A DNA stretch of 64,000 bases from assembly GCA_036273455.1 (NCBI GenBank), contig DASUHP010000041.1, forward strand, positions 1 to 64,000, written 5' to 3'. Origin of the DNA: CAIYRG01 sp036273455 (GTDB lineage Bacteria; Pseudomonadota; Alphaproteobacteria; Micropepsales; Micropepsaceae). Position numbers and translations under genes: made by a program. The notes under the pieces are model-generated. The model saw nothing but the letters and a program-made list of their open reading frames with translations, ran no database searches and had not been told where the DNA came from. This document shows positions 35,453 through 44,841 of the stretch, piece by piece (the stretch's first letter is position 1; each line of letters opens with the position of its first letter).

Positions 35453-35460
35453 GTGAGCGA

Positions 35461-35961
35461 TTATAAGGTTAACCCGCGTTGTTTTACGCGTTCGGTAGCG
35501 GTTTTGACGGCCTTTGCAGCCGCGGCGGCGCCCCATGCCTGGGCAACCGGCATGACTTCTTTGGTGATATCAGGGACTGCCGCCAGGTATTTCTGTCCGA
35601 CGTCTGATCGCCAGAATACTGACATGGCGTTGAGCTCGCTTACGGAAAAATGCGTCGCGTAGACTCGCGCAGCGACAATGAGGTAGCCGTCTACACTCGC
35701 CAGCATTTCCGCCCTGAATGCTTTTTGGAATGCCGAGATTGCAGCATCGCTCGCATCGGGACGTTCCCGTCGGAGCCGGGCGATTACCAACGGTTGCATT
35801 GCATCGATCAATGTCATGACATTTTGTTTCGCGTTTGACGCCTGCACGAAATCCATGGCGGCAGCGATTTGGGGATCGGTCTGAACCGGCGTCTGGGCGC
35901 TAGCGGAGGCCGTCGCCAACACGAACAAAGCCGCTGCAGTTGCTGTGAGAACTCGCTGCAT
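35461..35961 (-). CDS. Exported DUF2059-family protein
   Basis: The protein has 166 residues. A signal peptide ends at ASASAQ (about residue 22). The mature part is alpha-helical, with MDFVQASNAKQNVMTLIDAM and LNAMSVFWRSDVGQKYLA, the latter a hallmark of DUF2059. The function of the family is not established. It sits in the island between trpG and trpE. Confidence 0.75.
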   Translation of the reverse strand: MQRVLTATAAALFVLATASASAQTPVQTDPQIAAAMDFVQASNAKQNVMTLIDAMQPLVIARLRRERPDASDAAISAFQKAFRAEMLASVDGYLIVAARVYATHFSVSELNAMSVFWRSDVGQKYLAAVPDITKEVMPVAQAWGAAAAAKAVKTATERVKQRGLTL

Positions 35962-36130
35962 GAGTTTCTCCGATTCAATCCAGCCGGTGCCGTTTCGACC
36001 GTACGCGGTGTGCGATTAAAATAGCGTTCTGCTCAAGTTGTTGCGTTTGGCCTCATGACTGGGTCCGGGATTTGCTTCGAATTCCGCGAAACCGCGAAAG
36101 CTCCGGTTGAAGCCCTTTCAAAACAATTCC

Positions 36131-36183
36131 GTTGCAATTCAAGAAATTGCAACATCGCCCATTTAAGCTTTGTTCAGCTTAAA
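36131..36183. repeat. Two inverted repeats in the gap upstream of the DUF2059 gene
   Basis: GTTGCAATT (36131-36139) and AATTGCAAC (36145-36153) form a perfect 9-bp dyad with a 5-base centre. Ten bases on, TTTAAGC (36162-36168) and GCTTAAA (36177-36183) form a second, 7-bp dyad. The surrounding gap (35962-36230) is AT-richer than the rest of the window. They may be an operator, a terminator pair or an end of the inserted island. Confidence 0.45.
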
Positions 36184-36230
36184 ACCCACTCCTGGTTGAT
36201 TGGCACAATGTTTTGCGGCCAAATGGCCAC

Positions 36231-36449
36231 ATGACCAAGCGAATCCACTTGCAATCGCCGGAGCGTGCCGGGGAGCACCGGAGATCACTGTGGCCGCTCA
36301 TCATTTTGGGCGCCGCAGCGGGAGCGGCGTGGTCATGGGTGGACCCGGAGGGGACCAGTCACGCAGCCGCCGAATCGCTGCAGCTGCTGCATGCGTTCAT
36401 GCAACAAGGGCTGGACGTAGTCTTGCATAACTTCAGGCCGCTAACCTGA
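36231..36449 (+). CDS. Small putative membrane protein
   Basis: A 72-residue reading from ATG 36231 with one hydrophobic segment (SLWPLIILGAAAGAAWSWV, residues 19-37). Its end overlaps the 3' end of the opposing trpE gene by 9 bp. No clear ribosome site is seen and I recognise no family. It could be a chance reading; the membrane segment and the otherwise empty gap are the only support. Confidence 0.3.
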   Translation: MTKRIHLQSPERAGEHRRSLWPLIILGAAAGAAWSWVDPEGTSHAAAESLQLLHAFMQQGLDVVLHNFRPLT

Positions 36450-37940
36450 CGATTGCTTCAGCGCTTCATTGGCGGCTGCCATTAATGCCCGCGCCTTATT
36501 GACGGTTTCCTGGAATTCGGATTCGGGATCGGAATCCGCCACGACTCCACCGCCAGCCTGGACATACATCATCCCGTCCTTCACGACCGCGGTGCGCAGC
36601 ACGATACAGGTGTCCATCGATCCATTGGCGGCGAAATAGCCAACCGCCCCCGCATAAATTCCCCGCTTTTCCCGCTCGAGTTCGTCAATGATTTCCATGG
36701 CACGGATCTTCGGCGCCCCGGACAATGTCCCGGCGGGAAATCCGGCGATCAGCGCATCGACCGCGTCGAATTCCGGGCGGATGATTCCCTCGACATTCGA
36801 AACCAGATGCATCACATGCGAGTAGCGTTCGATGAAGAATTGGTCGGTCACTTTCACAGTCCCGGTTTTCGCAACCCGTCCAACATCATTTCGGCCGAGA
36901 TCGAGCAGCATCAGATGTTCGGCGCGTTCCTTCGGATCGCCCATGAGTTCTTCGGCGAACACATGATCCTCGTCGCGTGTCTTGCCGCGCGGACGCGTGC
37001 CGGCAATCGGCCGGATCGTCACTACGCCGTCGCGCAGCCGGACGAGAATTTCGGGACTTGAACCGACCACAGCGAACCCGGGAAAATTGAGGAAATAGAG
37101 AAATGGCGACGGATTCAGCCGGCGCAGCGCGCGATACAATGTGAAGGCTGGCAGCGGAAATTCACGCCGGAATCTCTGGCTCGGAACGACCTGAAAAATG
37201 TCGCCGGCCAGGATGTATTCTTTGGCTTTGCGGACGATCTCCAGATAATCGTTATGCGACGTGTTCGACTGAATCGAGTCGGAACCACGATCAGGACCAA
37301 CCGACATCGGAGTTTCAACCGGCGGCACTTCAAATCTCGCAGCGATGTCGTGCAGCCGGGCCACGGCGGCGTCGTAAGCCCGCCTGGCGCCGGTTTTTTC
37401 GTCCGGCCAAACTGGCGTGACGACGATGATCTCGTCCCGGATATTATCGAAAATGGCTGTGACCGTGGGCCGCAACAAAATGGATTCCGGCAAATTCAGC
37501 GTGTCGGGCGGCGGGGGCGGCAGCTTTTCGATGTACCGCACCATGTCATAGCCGAGATAGCCGAACACACCGGCGGCCATCGGCGGCAATTCCGCCGGAA
37601 GATCGATACGCGATTGCTGCACCAGCCGTTTCAGCGAGGCGATCGGCCCTTCTGCATCCTGAACAAAATCTTCGCCGCCAAGCGCGTTTCGATTGATCTC
37701 GGCACTGCCGTTGCGGCACCGCCAGATCAGATCCGGCTTCAACCCGATGATCGAATATCGCCCCCGGTTTTCGCCGCCTTGTACGCTCTCGAACAGGAAT
37801 GTGTTTGCCGCACCGCGCGCCAGTTTGAGGAAAGCGGAAACCGGAGTGTCGAGATCTGCAATCAGCCGCATGTGCAGCGGTTGCGCCCGGCCAGCTTCGT
37901 AGGCCGAAGCAAAGGCCGCGTAAGCGGGGAAAATTTCCAT
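36441..37940 (-). CDS. trpE: Anthranilate synthase component I
   Basis: Converts chorismate to anthranilate with ammonia from TrpG. The protein has 499 residues. The C-terminal chorismate-binding domain shows QVVPSQRFRRE, IAGTRPRGKTRDED, LMLLDLGRNDVGRV and PAGTLSGAPKIRAMEIIDELE. The N-terminal part has LLES-type feedback-site sequence here read as FLFESVQGG. No leader peptide with Trp codons was found upstream; only 3 bp separate it from ppiD, so it seems to be co-transcribed with it. Confidence 0.98.
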   Translation of the reverse strand: MEIFPAYAAFASAYEAGRAQPLHMRLIADLDTPVSAFLKLARGAANTFLFESVQGGENRGRYSIIGLKPDLIWRCRNGSAEINRNALGGEDFVQDAEGPIASLKRLVQQSRIDLPAELPPMAAGVFGYLGYDMVRYIEKLPPPPPDTLNLPESILLRPTVTAIFDNIRDEIIVVTPVWPDEKTGARRAYDAAVARLHDIAARFEVPPVETPMSVGPDRGSDSIQSNTSHNDYLEIVRKAKEYILAGDIFQVVPSQRFRREFPLPAFTLYRALRRLNPSPFLYFLNFPGFAVVGSSPEILVRLRDGVVTIRPIAGTRPRGKTRDEDHVFAEELMGDPKERAEHLMLLDLGRNDVGRVAKTGTVKVTDQFFIERYSHVMHLVSNVEGIIRPEFDAVDALIAGFPAGTLSGAPKIRAMEIIDELEREKRGIYAGAVGYFAANGSMDTCIVLRTAVVKDGMMYVQAGGGVVADSDPESEFQETVNKARALMAAANEALKQSSG

Positions 37941-37943
37941 GCT

Positions 37944-39830
37944 CTACTGCTGTGTAGCGCGTTCGAGAGTGGCTTGATGAATATTCACGCCCACCCTCTG
38001 CCTTGCTGCAGCCGCGATGGAATCCACCATTCCTTCGCCGAGTTGCTGGGCAGCCGCCTTGCGGAAATTCGTGTACTCCGCAGTCGTGACGTCTGCCTGC
38101 GGCGTGCTGGCCGTAACCACTTTGGCGATGACCATCCCGTCACCCTTGCCGGCGGGGCCGCTCACCACCGAACCGGGCGGAACGGAAAAAATCTGATTCA
38201 TCAGATCCATCGAAAACACGTCGCTCATGGCATCGCGTTTCATGGGCATGCTGGTGACGGGTGCATGACCTGCAGCCTTCCCAGCGTCTTCGATGTTACC
38301 GGATTTGCGCGCATCGGCGACAAACTGCTCAACCTTGGTCTGCAGCAGCTTTGCGCGTTGTTCCTTCAGCCATTCTTCCTTGACCACTTCGCGCACGGAA
38401 TCCAGCGGCTTCACCGCTGGAGGGGTGACCTTGGTCACTTTGATCGCAAAATTATTTCCGGCCTCGTCCATGAACAGATCGCTCTCCTCGCCGGCTTCCG
38501 TGCGGAACGCCTGATCGAGAAATTGCATCGACTTTGGAAGGTCGGCCTGCGTGTTCTCGGGTGTCATGCCCTGCCGGTCGACGGCAGGAACATGTTGCAC
38601 AGTCAGACCCAGTTTGGCGGCGGCCTGCGCGAGCGATGCACCACCGCCCCGTGCGTCCTCAAATGCATTGGCCATATCAGCGACTTTGCCGGCGGCACGG
38701 GCTTTGAGCAGATCGGCTTTGATCTGATCTTTCACATCATCGAAACTCTTGTTTTCACCCGGAATGACTTTTGCGGCGCGCAGGATCACCCAACCAAATG
38801 GTCCCTGGACCGGCGGGGTCACGCCGCCCTCGGGCACGGCGAACACGGCCTTCGACAGCGTCGGATCGAGTCCCGGCGCGCCAGCGGCGAAGGTCCCCAG
38901 CGTCAGATCCTGGTCCTTCAAGCCGCGCTGCTGCGCGACGTTCAGAAAATCCATTCCATTCGTGATTTTTGCTGCAGCAGCGTCTGCAGCCGCTTTGTCG
39001 GGAAACGACAATTGTTGCACTTCGCGCTGTTCGGGCTTCTGATAATCGGCCCGGTGGGAATCATACTGCGCCTTCAGGTCCGCATCGGAAATCTGGACTT
39101 GGCCGGCCACCTGGTCGGGGCCGATTTCGACATAATCCAGGCTGCGATACTCCGGTGAACTGAACTGCTGTGCGTGCGCCTTGTGATACGCCGCCAGATC
39201 AGCCTCGCTCGGCTCGGGCACGGTGCCGGCATCCTGCGGCGTCAGCACAATGTACTGAACAGTGCGCGTCTGATTCGCGTAGTCGTAAAGAATCCGCGTC
39301 AGGCCGGGCGGAGCCGCGATCCCGTCTACCAGCGAATCCAGCAACTGTTCACGCGCAATGTTCTTGCCGGTGAGATCGATAAATCCTTGTTCGCTCAGAC
39401 CGTTGTCCTGCAGTGTGCGCGCCAGGAGGTTGGGGTCGAATGCTCCATCGGTGCCGCGAAAACTCGGATCGGACTGAATTTGCGCAACAACCGTCGCTTG
39501 TGATGCGGTCAAGCCCAACCGGTTGGCTTCGTCATCCAGCGCGGTACGGCTGATCATCTGATCAAGCACACTCCGGTCCAGCCCGATCGCCTTGGCCTGC
39601 TCGAGCGTGATTTGATTCTGCGTCTGCGCCGAAAGCGTCCGAAGCTGGTTTTGCAGCTGCTGGCTGAATTCCTGTTGCGAGATATCGGTCCCGCCGACGC
39701 TCGCAACGGTTGTGTCGCCGCCGCCGCGGAAAATGTCTGCGACCCCCCACAAGGCAAAGGCGAGAACGAGGACCCCGATGACGACAGAGGCGACCCAGGA
39801 TTTGGAAAGAGCGCGGAGTTGCTGGAGCAT
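37944..39830 (-). CDS. ppiD: PpiD-like periplasmic peptidyl-prolyl isomerase
   Basis: Membrane-anchored chaperone near the Sec translocon. The protein has 628 residues. One N-terminal membrane helix (about 13-33: WVASVVIGVLVLAFALWGVA), a SurA-N-like domain (about 35-170), a parvulin domain (about 230-365, with LTLGTFAAGAPGLDPTL and GWVILRAAKV) and a C-terminal helical part. Residues of the parvulin active site are only partly conserved, as in many PpiD proteins, so it may act mostly as a holdase. It precedes trpE, the common order in this class. Confidence 0.93.
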   Translation of the reverse strand: MLQQLRALSKSWVASVVIGVLVLAFALWGVADIFRGGGDTTVASVGGTDISQQEFSQQLQNQLRTLSAQTQNQITLEQAKAIGLDRSVLDQMISRTALDDEANRLGLTASQATVVAQIQSDPSFRGTDGAFDPNLLARTLQDNGLSEQGFIDLTGKNIAREQLLDSLVDGIAAPPGLTRILYDYANQTRTVQYIVLTPQDAGTVPEPSEADLAAYHKAHAQQFSSPEYRSLDYVEIGPDQVAGQVQISDADLKAQYDSHRADYQKPEQREVQQLSFPDKAAADAAAAKITNGMDFLNVAQQRGLKDQDLTLGTFAAGAPGLDPTLSKAVFAVPEGGVTPPVQGPFGWVILRAAKVIPGENKSFDDVKDQIKADLLKARAAGKVADMANAFEDARGGGASLAQAAAKLGLTVQHVPAVDRQGMTPENTQADLPKSMQFLDQAFRTEAGEESDLFMDEAGNNFAIKVTKVTPPAVKPLDSVREVVKEEWLKEQRAKLLQTKVEQFVADARKSGNIEDAGKAAGHAPVTSMPMKRDAMSDVFSMDLMNQIFSVPPGSVVSGPAGKGDGMVIAKVVTASTPQADVTTAEYTNFRKAAAQQLGEGMVDSIAAAARQRVGVNIHQATLERATQQ

Positions 39831-39981
39831 AGGCTTAACCGTTGGGGAGAACCGCGAATCATAGGTTGCACGGCAGATCGCGGCAAGTGTTGGTCAAATG
39901 GCGCTCAAACAATTGAGTTCCAGGGGGCAGGGTTAGCATTTACGGTTTCGACAGCCGTCTTCGTCGCGGGTATGTGTACTT

Positions 39982-40010
39982 GCGGCATATCGGCTTGTCC
40001 CATACATTGT
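39982..40010 (+). promoter_or_regulatory. Weak predicted promoter for rpoZ-rsh
   Basis: TTGCGG (39982-39987) is followed after 16-17 bp by ATACAT/TACATT (40004-40010). It lies about 30 bp before rpoZ in the 209-bp gap between the divergent ppiD and rpoZ genes. Nothing else clear is seen in this gap. Confidence 0.3.
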
Positions 40011-40039
40011 AAGACTCTTTGCGGCTTTATGAGGACCTG

Positions 40040-40426
40040 ATGGCACGCGTTACTGTCGAAGATTGTGTGGACAAGATCCCGAACCGTTTCGATCTCGTCC
40101 TGATGGCAGCCTATCGGGGCCGCCAGCTTTCCGGAGGTGCCGATCCCCTGGTTGACCGGGACCGTGACAAGAACCCGGTTGTGGCATTGCGCGAGATCGC
40201 CGGCAAGGAGCTCGAGCCCGAAGAGCTCAAGGAAGAATTCATCAAAAGCCTGCAGCGCCACGCCGAAGTGGATGAGCCGGAGACATTGCCGCCGATCGAA
40301 GAGACGGCGAGCGAAGACATGCTTCACCGGCAATTGACCGAGGAAGAACTCCTCCGGGCACTCACTTCCGAAGCTCAACGCCGTGCCGAACCCCAGCCCG
40401 AAGACACCGGAGATTACGAAGAATAA
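40040..40426 (+). CDS. rpoZ: RNA polymerase omega subunit
   Basis: Helps assemble RNA polymerase and forms one ppGpp-binding site in many proteobacteria. The protein has 128 residues. It starts MARVTVEDCVDKIPNRFDLV, the omega signature, then DKNPVVALREIA. The C-terminal 50 residues are rich in Glu and longer than in enterobacteria. The ATG at 40040 has GAGGACC just before it. rsh follows after 96 bp, a standard pairing of target and alarmone enzyme. Confidence 0.97.
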   Translation: MARVTVEDCVDKIPNRFDLVLMAAYRGRQLSGGADPLVDRDRDKNPVVALREIAGKELEPEELKEEFIKSLQRHAEVDEPETLPPIEETASEDMLHRQLTEEELLRALTSEAQRRAEPQPEDTGDYEE

Positions 40427-40522
40427 TCCCGCTCCGGCCTCCGGGAATCCGGGCCGGGATGTGATCCTGCCGGACCGCGAGCGGCCGTTCGCCCGGACGG
40501 CGGTTGAACGGCAGGCGGAAAG

Positions 40523-42754
40523 ATGACGGCCGGCCGCAACAAGCTCATGCGCCAGGCGACGCTGGTGGAGCGCGTCCGGGCCTATGATCCGGATGCGGAC
40601 GAATCGGTCCTGAATCGGGCCTATGTGTTCGCCATGCAGGCGCACGGTCCGCAGCTGCGCGCGTCGGGCGACCCCTATTTTTCCCACCCGCTCGAGGTGG
40701 CGGGAATCCTCACGGATTTGAAGCTCGACACGGCGACGATTGCGACCGCCCTGCTTCATGACACTGTCGAGGATACCAGCGCGACCATTTCCGACATCCA
40801 GACCAATTTCGGATCGGAGATCGCCGGCTTGGTCGATGGCGTCACCAAGCTGACACAGCTCGAACTGTTTTCGGAAAGCACGAAGCAGGCGGAAAATTTC
40901 CGCAAGCTGATGCTCGCCATGTCGAACGACATCCGCGTGCTGTTGGTGAAGCTCGCGGATCGTCTGCACAATATGCGCACGCTGTCGCACATTCGCAATC
41001 CCGATGTCAGGGTGCGCATTGCGCAGGAGACGATCGAGATTTATGCGCCTCTGGCGGGGCGGATCGGGATGCAGAATTTTCGCGAGGAGCTGGAAGATCT
41101 GGCGTTCGCGGTCATGGATCCGGAAGCGCGAGAATCCATTGTCCGGCGCATGGAGCTTCTGGATGCGCAGTCGTCCGGACGCATTGTCCGCATTGCCGAT
41201 GAAATCCGCCGCAAGCTGGCAGAGAACGGGATCGAAGCCTGGGTGCAGGGAAGGGCGAAGCGTCCCTATTCTATCTGGCGCAAGCTCAAGGACAAGAAAA
41301 CCAATTTTGAACAGCTTTCCGACGTTTTCGGTTTCCGCGCCGTGGTTGCCAATGTCGAAGACTGTTACCGCGCGCTGGGTGTCCTGCACCGCACCTGGCG
41401 GATGATTCCGGAGCGCTTCAAAGATTTCATCTCATTACCGAAAACCAATGGTTACCGGTCTATTCATACGACCGTTCTCGGGCCCGAAAACCAGCGTGTT
41501 GAGGTGCAAATCCGGACACAGGAAATGCATGACGTCGCCGAACGCGGAGTCGCCGCCCATTGGCGCTATCGCGACAAGGCAGATGAGAACGATCCGACGG
41601 CGGTCCGGGCCTATGAATGGCTCCGCGACATGGTCGACCTGATCGAACGCGGCGAGAGCCCGGAAGAATTTTACGAACATTCCAAACTCAGCCTCTATCA
41701 GGATCAGGTGTTCTGCTTCACACCCAAGGGCAACCTGATCGCGCTTCCGCGTGGCGCAACCCCTATCGATTTCGCCTATTTCGTCCACACCGATGTCGGC
41801 AATACGGCGGTCGGAGCCAAGGTCAATGGCGTACATACGCCCTTGCACACGCCGCTCAAAAACGGCGATCAGGTTGAGATCATCTGTTCAAAAGAACAAA
41901 CGCCTTCGCCGCTATGGGAGCGCTTTGCAGTGACGGGACGCGCTCGCGCAGAAATTCGCCGTTTCTTGCGCCATGCCCAGCGCGACCAGCAGGTGTCGCT
42001 GGGGCGGAAAATCCTCGAAAAAGTCTTCTCGGATGAGGGTTTCAAGCTCACCGACAAGGCGGTCGAAGGCGTCTTGCGAAAATTACGTCTGGCCAAAGCC
42101 GAGGATGTGTATGCGGCGGTGGGCCGGGGCGCGCTGCGAGCCGATGACGTGTTGCAGGCTGTCTATCCGGAACTGAAGCGCGACCCCAATCGCAAAAGAC
42201 CGGCTTATGTGGAACCGAAGTCAACCGGCCTGTCGATTGCAGGACTCACGGAAGGAATTGGCTATCGACTCGGACAGTGCTGCCATCCGATTCCGGGCGA
42301 CCGGATCATTGGCCTGATGGTTCCGGGCGAAGGCTGCATCGTGCACACCATCGATTGTGAAGTGCTCGAAAGATACCAGGACAGCATGGCCGACTGGATC
42401 GATGTGCGCTGGAAGGATCATGGCGGTGCGATGTCGGTGGCGCGCATTGTCGTACGGGTGAAAAATACCCCCGGCGCGCTTGCCGCGGTCGCCAATGTCA
42501 TTGGCCAAAATGGGGCGAATATTTCCAACCTCAAAATCTCCAGCCGAAATCCCCTCTATTTCGAATTTCAGATCGATGCCGAAGTGCGGGACGCAGCCCA
42601 TCTCGAAAACCTCATTCGCGCCCTGAAAGTGGACTCTACTGTCGAAGCTGTCGAACGCATGCGCGGCCTTGATCCCGACGAGCATGGATTGTCAATTCCG
42701 GGAGGGCCGGAGGCCGGCCAGGGAATTTTGCCTCTGGAACATACACGGCATTAG
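40523..42754 (+). CDS. rsh: Bifunctional (p)ppGpp synthetase/hydrolase
   Basis: Makes and degrades the stringent-response alarmone. The protein has 743 residues. The hydrolase HD motif is LLHDTVEDTS (H79/D80). The synthetase domain has GRAKRPYSIWRKLKDK, FRAVVANVEDCY, and the PERFKDFI motif (RFKD is the bifunctional signature), then GYRSIHTTVLGP. TGS (about 390-450) and ACT (about 660-735) regulatory domains follow. This is the single-Rsh form expected in alphaproteobacteria (often annotated relA or spoT). Confidence 0.97.
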   Translation: MTAGRNKLMRQATLVERVRAYDPDADESVLNRAYVFAMQAHGPQLRASGDPYFSHPLEVAGILTDLKLDTATIATALLHDTVEDTSATISDIQTNFGSEIAGLVDGVTKLTQLELFSESTKQAENFRKLMLAMSNDIRVLLVKLADRLHNMRTLSHIRNPDVRVRIAQETIEIYAPLAGRIGMQNFREELEDLAFAVMDPEARESIVRRMELLDAQSSGRIVRIADEIRRKLAENGIEAWVQGRAKRPYSIWRKLKDKKTNFEQLSDVFGFRAVVANVEDCYRALGVLHRTWRMIPERFKDFISLPKTNGYRSIHTTVLGPENQRVEVQIRTQEMHDVAERGVAAHWRYRDKADENDPTAVRAYEWLRDMVDLIERGESPEEFYEHSKLSLYQDQVFCFTPKGNLIALPRGATPIDFAYFVHTDVGNTAVGAKVNGVHTPLHTPLKNGDQVEIICSKEQTPSPLWERFAVTGRARAEIRRFLRHAQRDQQVSLGRKILEKVFSDEGFKLTDKAVEGVLRKLRLAKAEDVYAAVGRGALRADDVLQAVYPELKRDPNRKRPAYVEPKSTGLSIAGLTEGIGYRLGQCCHPIPGDRIIGLMVPGEGCIVHTIDCEVLERYQDSMADWIDVRWKDHGGAMSVARIVVRVKNTPGALAAVANVIGQNGANISNLKISSRNPLYFEFQIDAEVRDAAHLENLIRALKVDSTVEAVERMRGLDPDEHGLSIPGGPEAGQGILPLEHTRH

Positions 42755-42757
42755 CCT

Positions 42758-43504
42758 ATGGCCACTCCGCATGCCCCGCTCCGCTTTGGCGTGAATATCG
42801 ATCATGTGGCGACGCTCCGGAATGCGCGGGGCGGAGCGCATCCAGATCCGCTGCGCGCCGCGCGGCTTGCACTCGCCGCGGGGGCTGACGGAATAACCGC
42901 TCATCTTCGCGAAGACCGGCGCCACATCGATGATCACGATCTCGCGGCGCTGATCGCGGCAAAACTTCCGCTCAATCTGGAAATGGCGGCCACAGATGAA
43001 ATGCTTAAGCTCGCGCTCGCCGCCCGCCCCGCCTGGTGCTGCCTTGTCCCCGAAAACCGCGAAGAGCGCACCACGGAAGGTGGACTCAATGTGGTGGGCA
43101 ATGCGAACTGGCTCAGGCCGGTGGTCGCGTCGCTGAAACATGCGAGGATTTCTGTTTCCCTGTTTGTTGAACCAGATCCGCAGCAGATTACGGCTGCGCG
43201 CGATGTGGGAGCGAATGCCATTGAATTGCATACCGGCGCCTGGGCGAATGCCATGGAGGCCAGTGATCGAGATGAATCCAGCCGCGTTCTGGCAGCGCTG
43301 CAAAACGGCGCCCGCGAAGCCGCGCGGCGTGGGATCGAAGTCCATGCGGGCCATGGCCTTTCTTTCGCAAATGTGGGTCCAGTCGCGGCAATTCCGGAGA
43401 TTATCGAACTCCAGATCGGGCATTTTCTGATCGGGGAGGCGGTGTTTACAGGCCTTGAAGCCGCCATCCGGCAGATGCGCAAACTGATGGATGCTGCACG
43501 ATGA
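42758..43504 (+). CDS. pdxJ: Pyridoxine 5'-phosphate synthase
   Basis: Forms pyridoxine phosphate from deoxyxylulose 5-phosphate and aminoacetone phosphate (DXP-dependent route). The protein has 248 residues. Seen are FGVNIDHVATLRNARGG, DGITAHLREDRRHI, ELHTGAWANA and HAGHGLSFANV. It starts 3 bp after rsh and overlaps acpS by 4 bp. The DXP used here is also the substrate of the MEP pathway that includes dxr in this window. Confidence 0.98.
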   Translation: MATPHAPLRFGVNIDHVATLRNARGGAHPDPLRAARLALAAGADGITAHLREDRRHIDDHDLAALIAAKLPLNLEMAATDEMLKLALAARPAWCCLVPENREERTTEGGLNVVGNANWLRPVVASLKHARISVSLFVEPDPQQITAARDVGANAIELHTGAWANAMEASDRDESSRVLAALQNGAREAARRGIEVHAGHGLSFANVGPVAAIPEIIELQIGHFLIGEAVFTGLEAAIRQMRKLMDAAR

Positions 43505-43926
43505 TCATTGGCCTTGGCAGCGATCTGATCGACATCCGGCGCATCGAAAGCACGCTCGAGCGGTTCGGCCGCCGGTTCACCGATCGGGTTTTCACCGAGC
43601 TCGAACAGCGCAAATCAGATCGTCGTGTCCAGCGAGCGGCGACTTACGCCAAGCGTTTTGCCGCCAAAGAGGCCTGTGCCAAAGCGCTCGGGACCGGATT
43701 GCGTGACGGTGTGTTCTGGCGCGATATCGGCGTGATCAATTTGCCGACCGGCCAGCCGACGATCCATTTGACGGGAGGCGCAGCCCGGCGCCTGCGGCAG
43801 ATCACCCCGCCGGGCATGGCGGCACGGATCGCACTCAGCCTGACGGACGACTTTCCTCTGGCTCAGGCAATTGTGATCATCAGTGCGGAGCCGGAATCCA
43901 CGGCTGCTGGAACCGCGGAAGGTTGA
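43501..43926 (+). CDS. acpS: Holo-[acyl-carrier-protein] synthase
   Basis: Transfers 4'-phosphopantetheine to acyl carrier protein. The protein has 141 residues. The metal site is GLGSDLIDIRRIE at the N-terminus and FAAKEACAKALGTG near residue 56. It overlaps pdxJ (ATGA) and comes before lepB, the usual neighbourhood. Confidence 0.97.
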   Translation: MIIGLGSDLIDIRRIESTLERFGRRFTDRVFTELEQRKSDRRVQRAATYAKRFAAKEACAKALGTGLRDGVFWRDIGVINLPTGQPTIHLTGGAARRLRQITPPGMAARIALSLTDDFPLAQAIVIISAEPESTAAGTAEG

Positions 43927-44031
43927 CGGCGCTTCGCATGCACTCTAATCCGCGTTGCTGCCACCTGCCCGACGGCTGCAGACTCCTCCGGAATTGCCGG
44001 ACTGCTGGGATTTTAACGAAAAGGCCGACGA

Positions 44032-44841
44032 ATGCCGCCTGAAGATATTGACCGGACAAGTGCCACGGCAACGCCCCGCAAGGCGAAGCCGGTAAAGCGT
44101 GATTCGTGGCTCGAAGTCCTCAAGACAATTATTTATGCGCTGCTGATTGCCGGCGTTATCCGCTCCCTGATTTTCCAGCCCTTCAATATCCCCTCAGGTT
44201 CGATGGAGAAGACGCTGCTGGTGGGAGACTATCTGTTCGTTTCCAAATCCTCTTATGGCTATAGCCGCTACTCATTCCCGTGGGCGATGATCCCGTTCTC
44301 GGGCAGGATTGTGCCGTTCCAGCCGGCGCGTGGCGATGTCGTGGTATTCAAGTTTCCCGGCGACAATTCGACGGATTACATCAAACGTCTCGTCGGTCTG
44401 CCCGGCGACCGGGTCCAGGTGAAGACCAGCATCCTTTACATCAATGACAAGGTGGTACCCCGCGTCAGGTTGCAGGACTATGTCGTGCCGGCGGGCGACA
44501 TGCCACCCTGCATTGGTTACGGCAGCAGCCAAAATCGTATTCCCCAATACCGCGAAACGCTGCCCAACGGCGTCAGCTACAATATTCTCCAGTGTGATCC
44601 GCAAAACGAATTGAACAACACGCCGGTATTCGTGGTACCGGAAGGCCATTATTTCATGATGGGCGACAATCGGGACAATTCCGCGGACAGCCGCGCGAAT
44701 GTCGGGTATGTTCCGTTTGAGAATCTCGTCGGCAAGGCGGAACTCATTTTCTTCTCTACCAATGGTGACGCTCACTTCTGGGAGTTCTGGAAATGGCCAT
44801 TCACCATCCGCTTCAACAGGATCGGTGAAGTCATCCGCTGA
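44032..44841 (+). CDS. lepB: Signal peptidase I
   Basis: Cleaves signal peptides of exported proteins at the periplasmic face. The protein has 269 residues. One N-terminal membrane helix (about 26-45). The catalytic serine is in IPSGSMEKTLLVGDY, the lysine in YIKRLVGLPGDRV, and the GDNRDNSADSR box is present. AAAAGGCC precedes the ATG. It overlaps the rnc start by 17 bp. Confidence 0.98.
   Translation: MPPEDIDRTSATATPRKAKPVKRDSWLEVLKTIIYALLIAGVIRSLIFQPFNIPSGSMEKTLLVGDYLFVSKSSYGYSRYSFPWAMIPFSGRIVPFQPARGDVVVFKFPGDNSTDYIKRLVGLPGDRVQVKTSILYINDKVVPRVRLQDYVVPAGDMPPCIGYGSSQNRIPQYRETLPNGVSYNILQCDPQNELNNTPVFVVPEGHYFMMGDNRDNSADSRANVGYVPFENLVGKAELIFFSTNGDAHFWEFWKWPFTIRFNRIGEVIR

Noticed and set aside
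36023..36040. A second LexA-like box GTTCTGCTCAAGTTG
   Set aside because: The last base differs from GTTC-N7-GTTC and no start codon or -10 is suitably placed.
37254..39158. A 634-codon plus-strand frame opposite trpE and ppiD
   Set aside because: It spans two recognised genes on the other strand and reads as low-meaning Arg/His-rich sequence; a GC-rich shadow frame.
39925..40020. Text resembling the tmRNA 5' end (GGTTTCGACAG) in the ppiD-rpoZ gap
   Set aside because: Only the short motif matches; no alanine-like acceptor stem, no tag reading frame and no partner piece of a split tmRNA were found.
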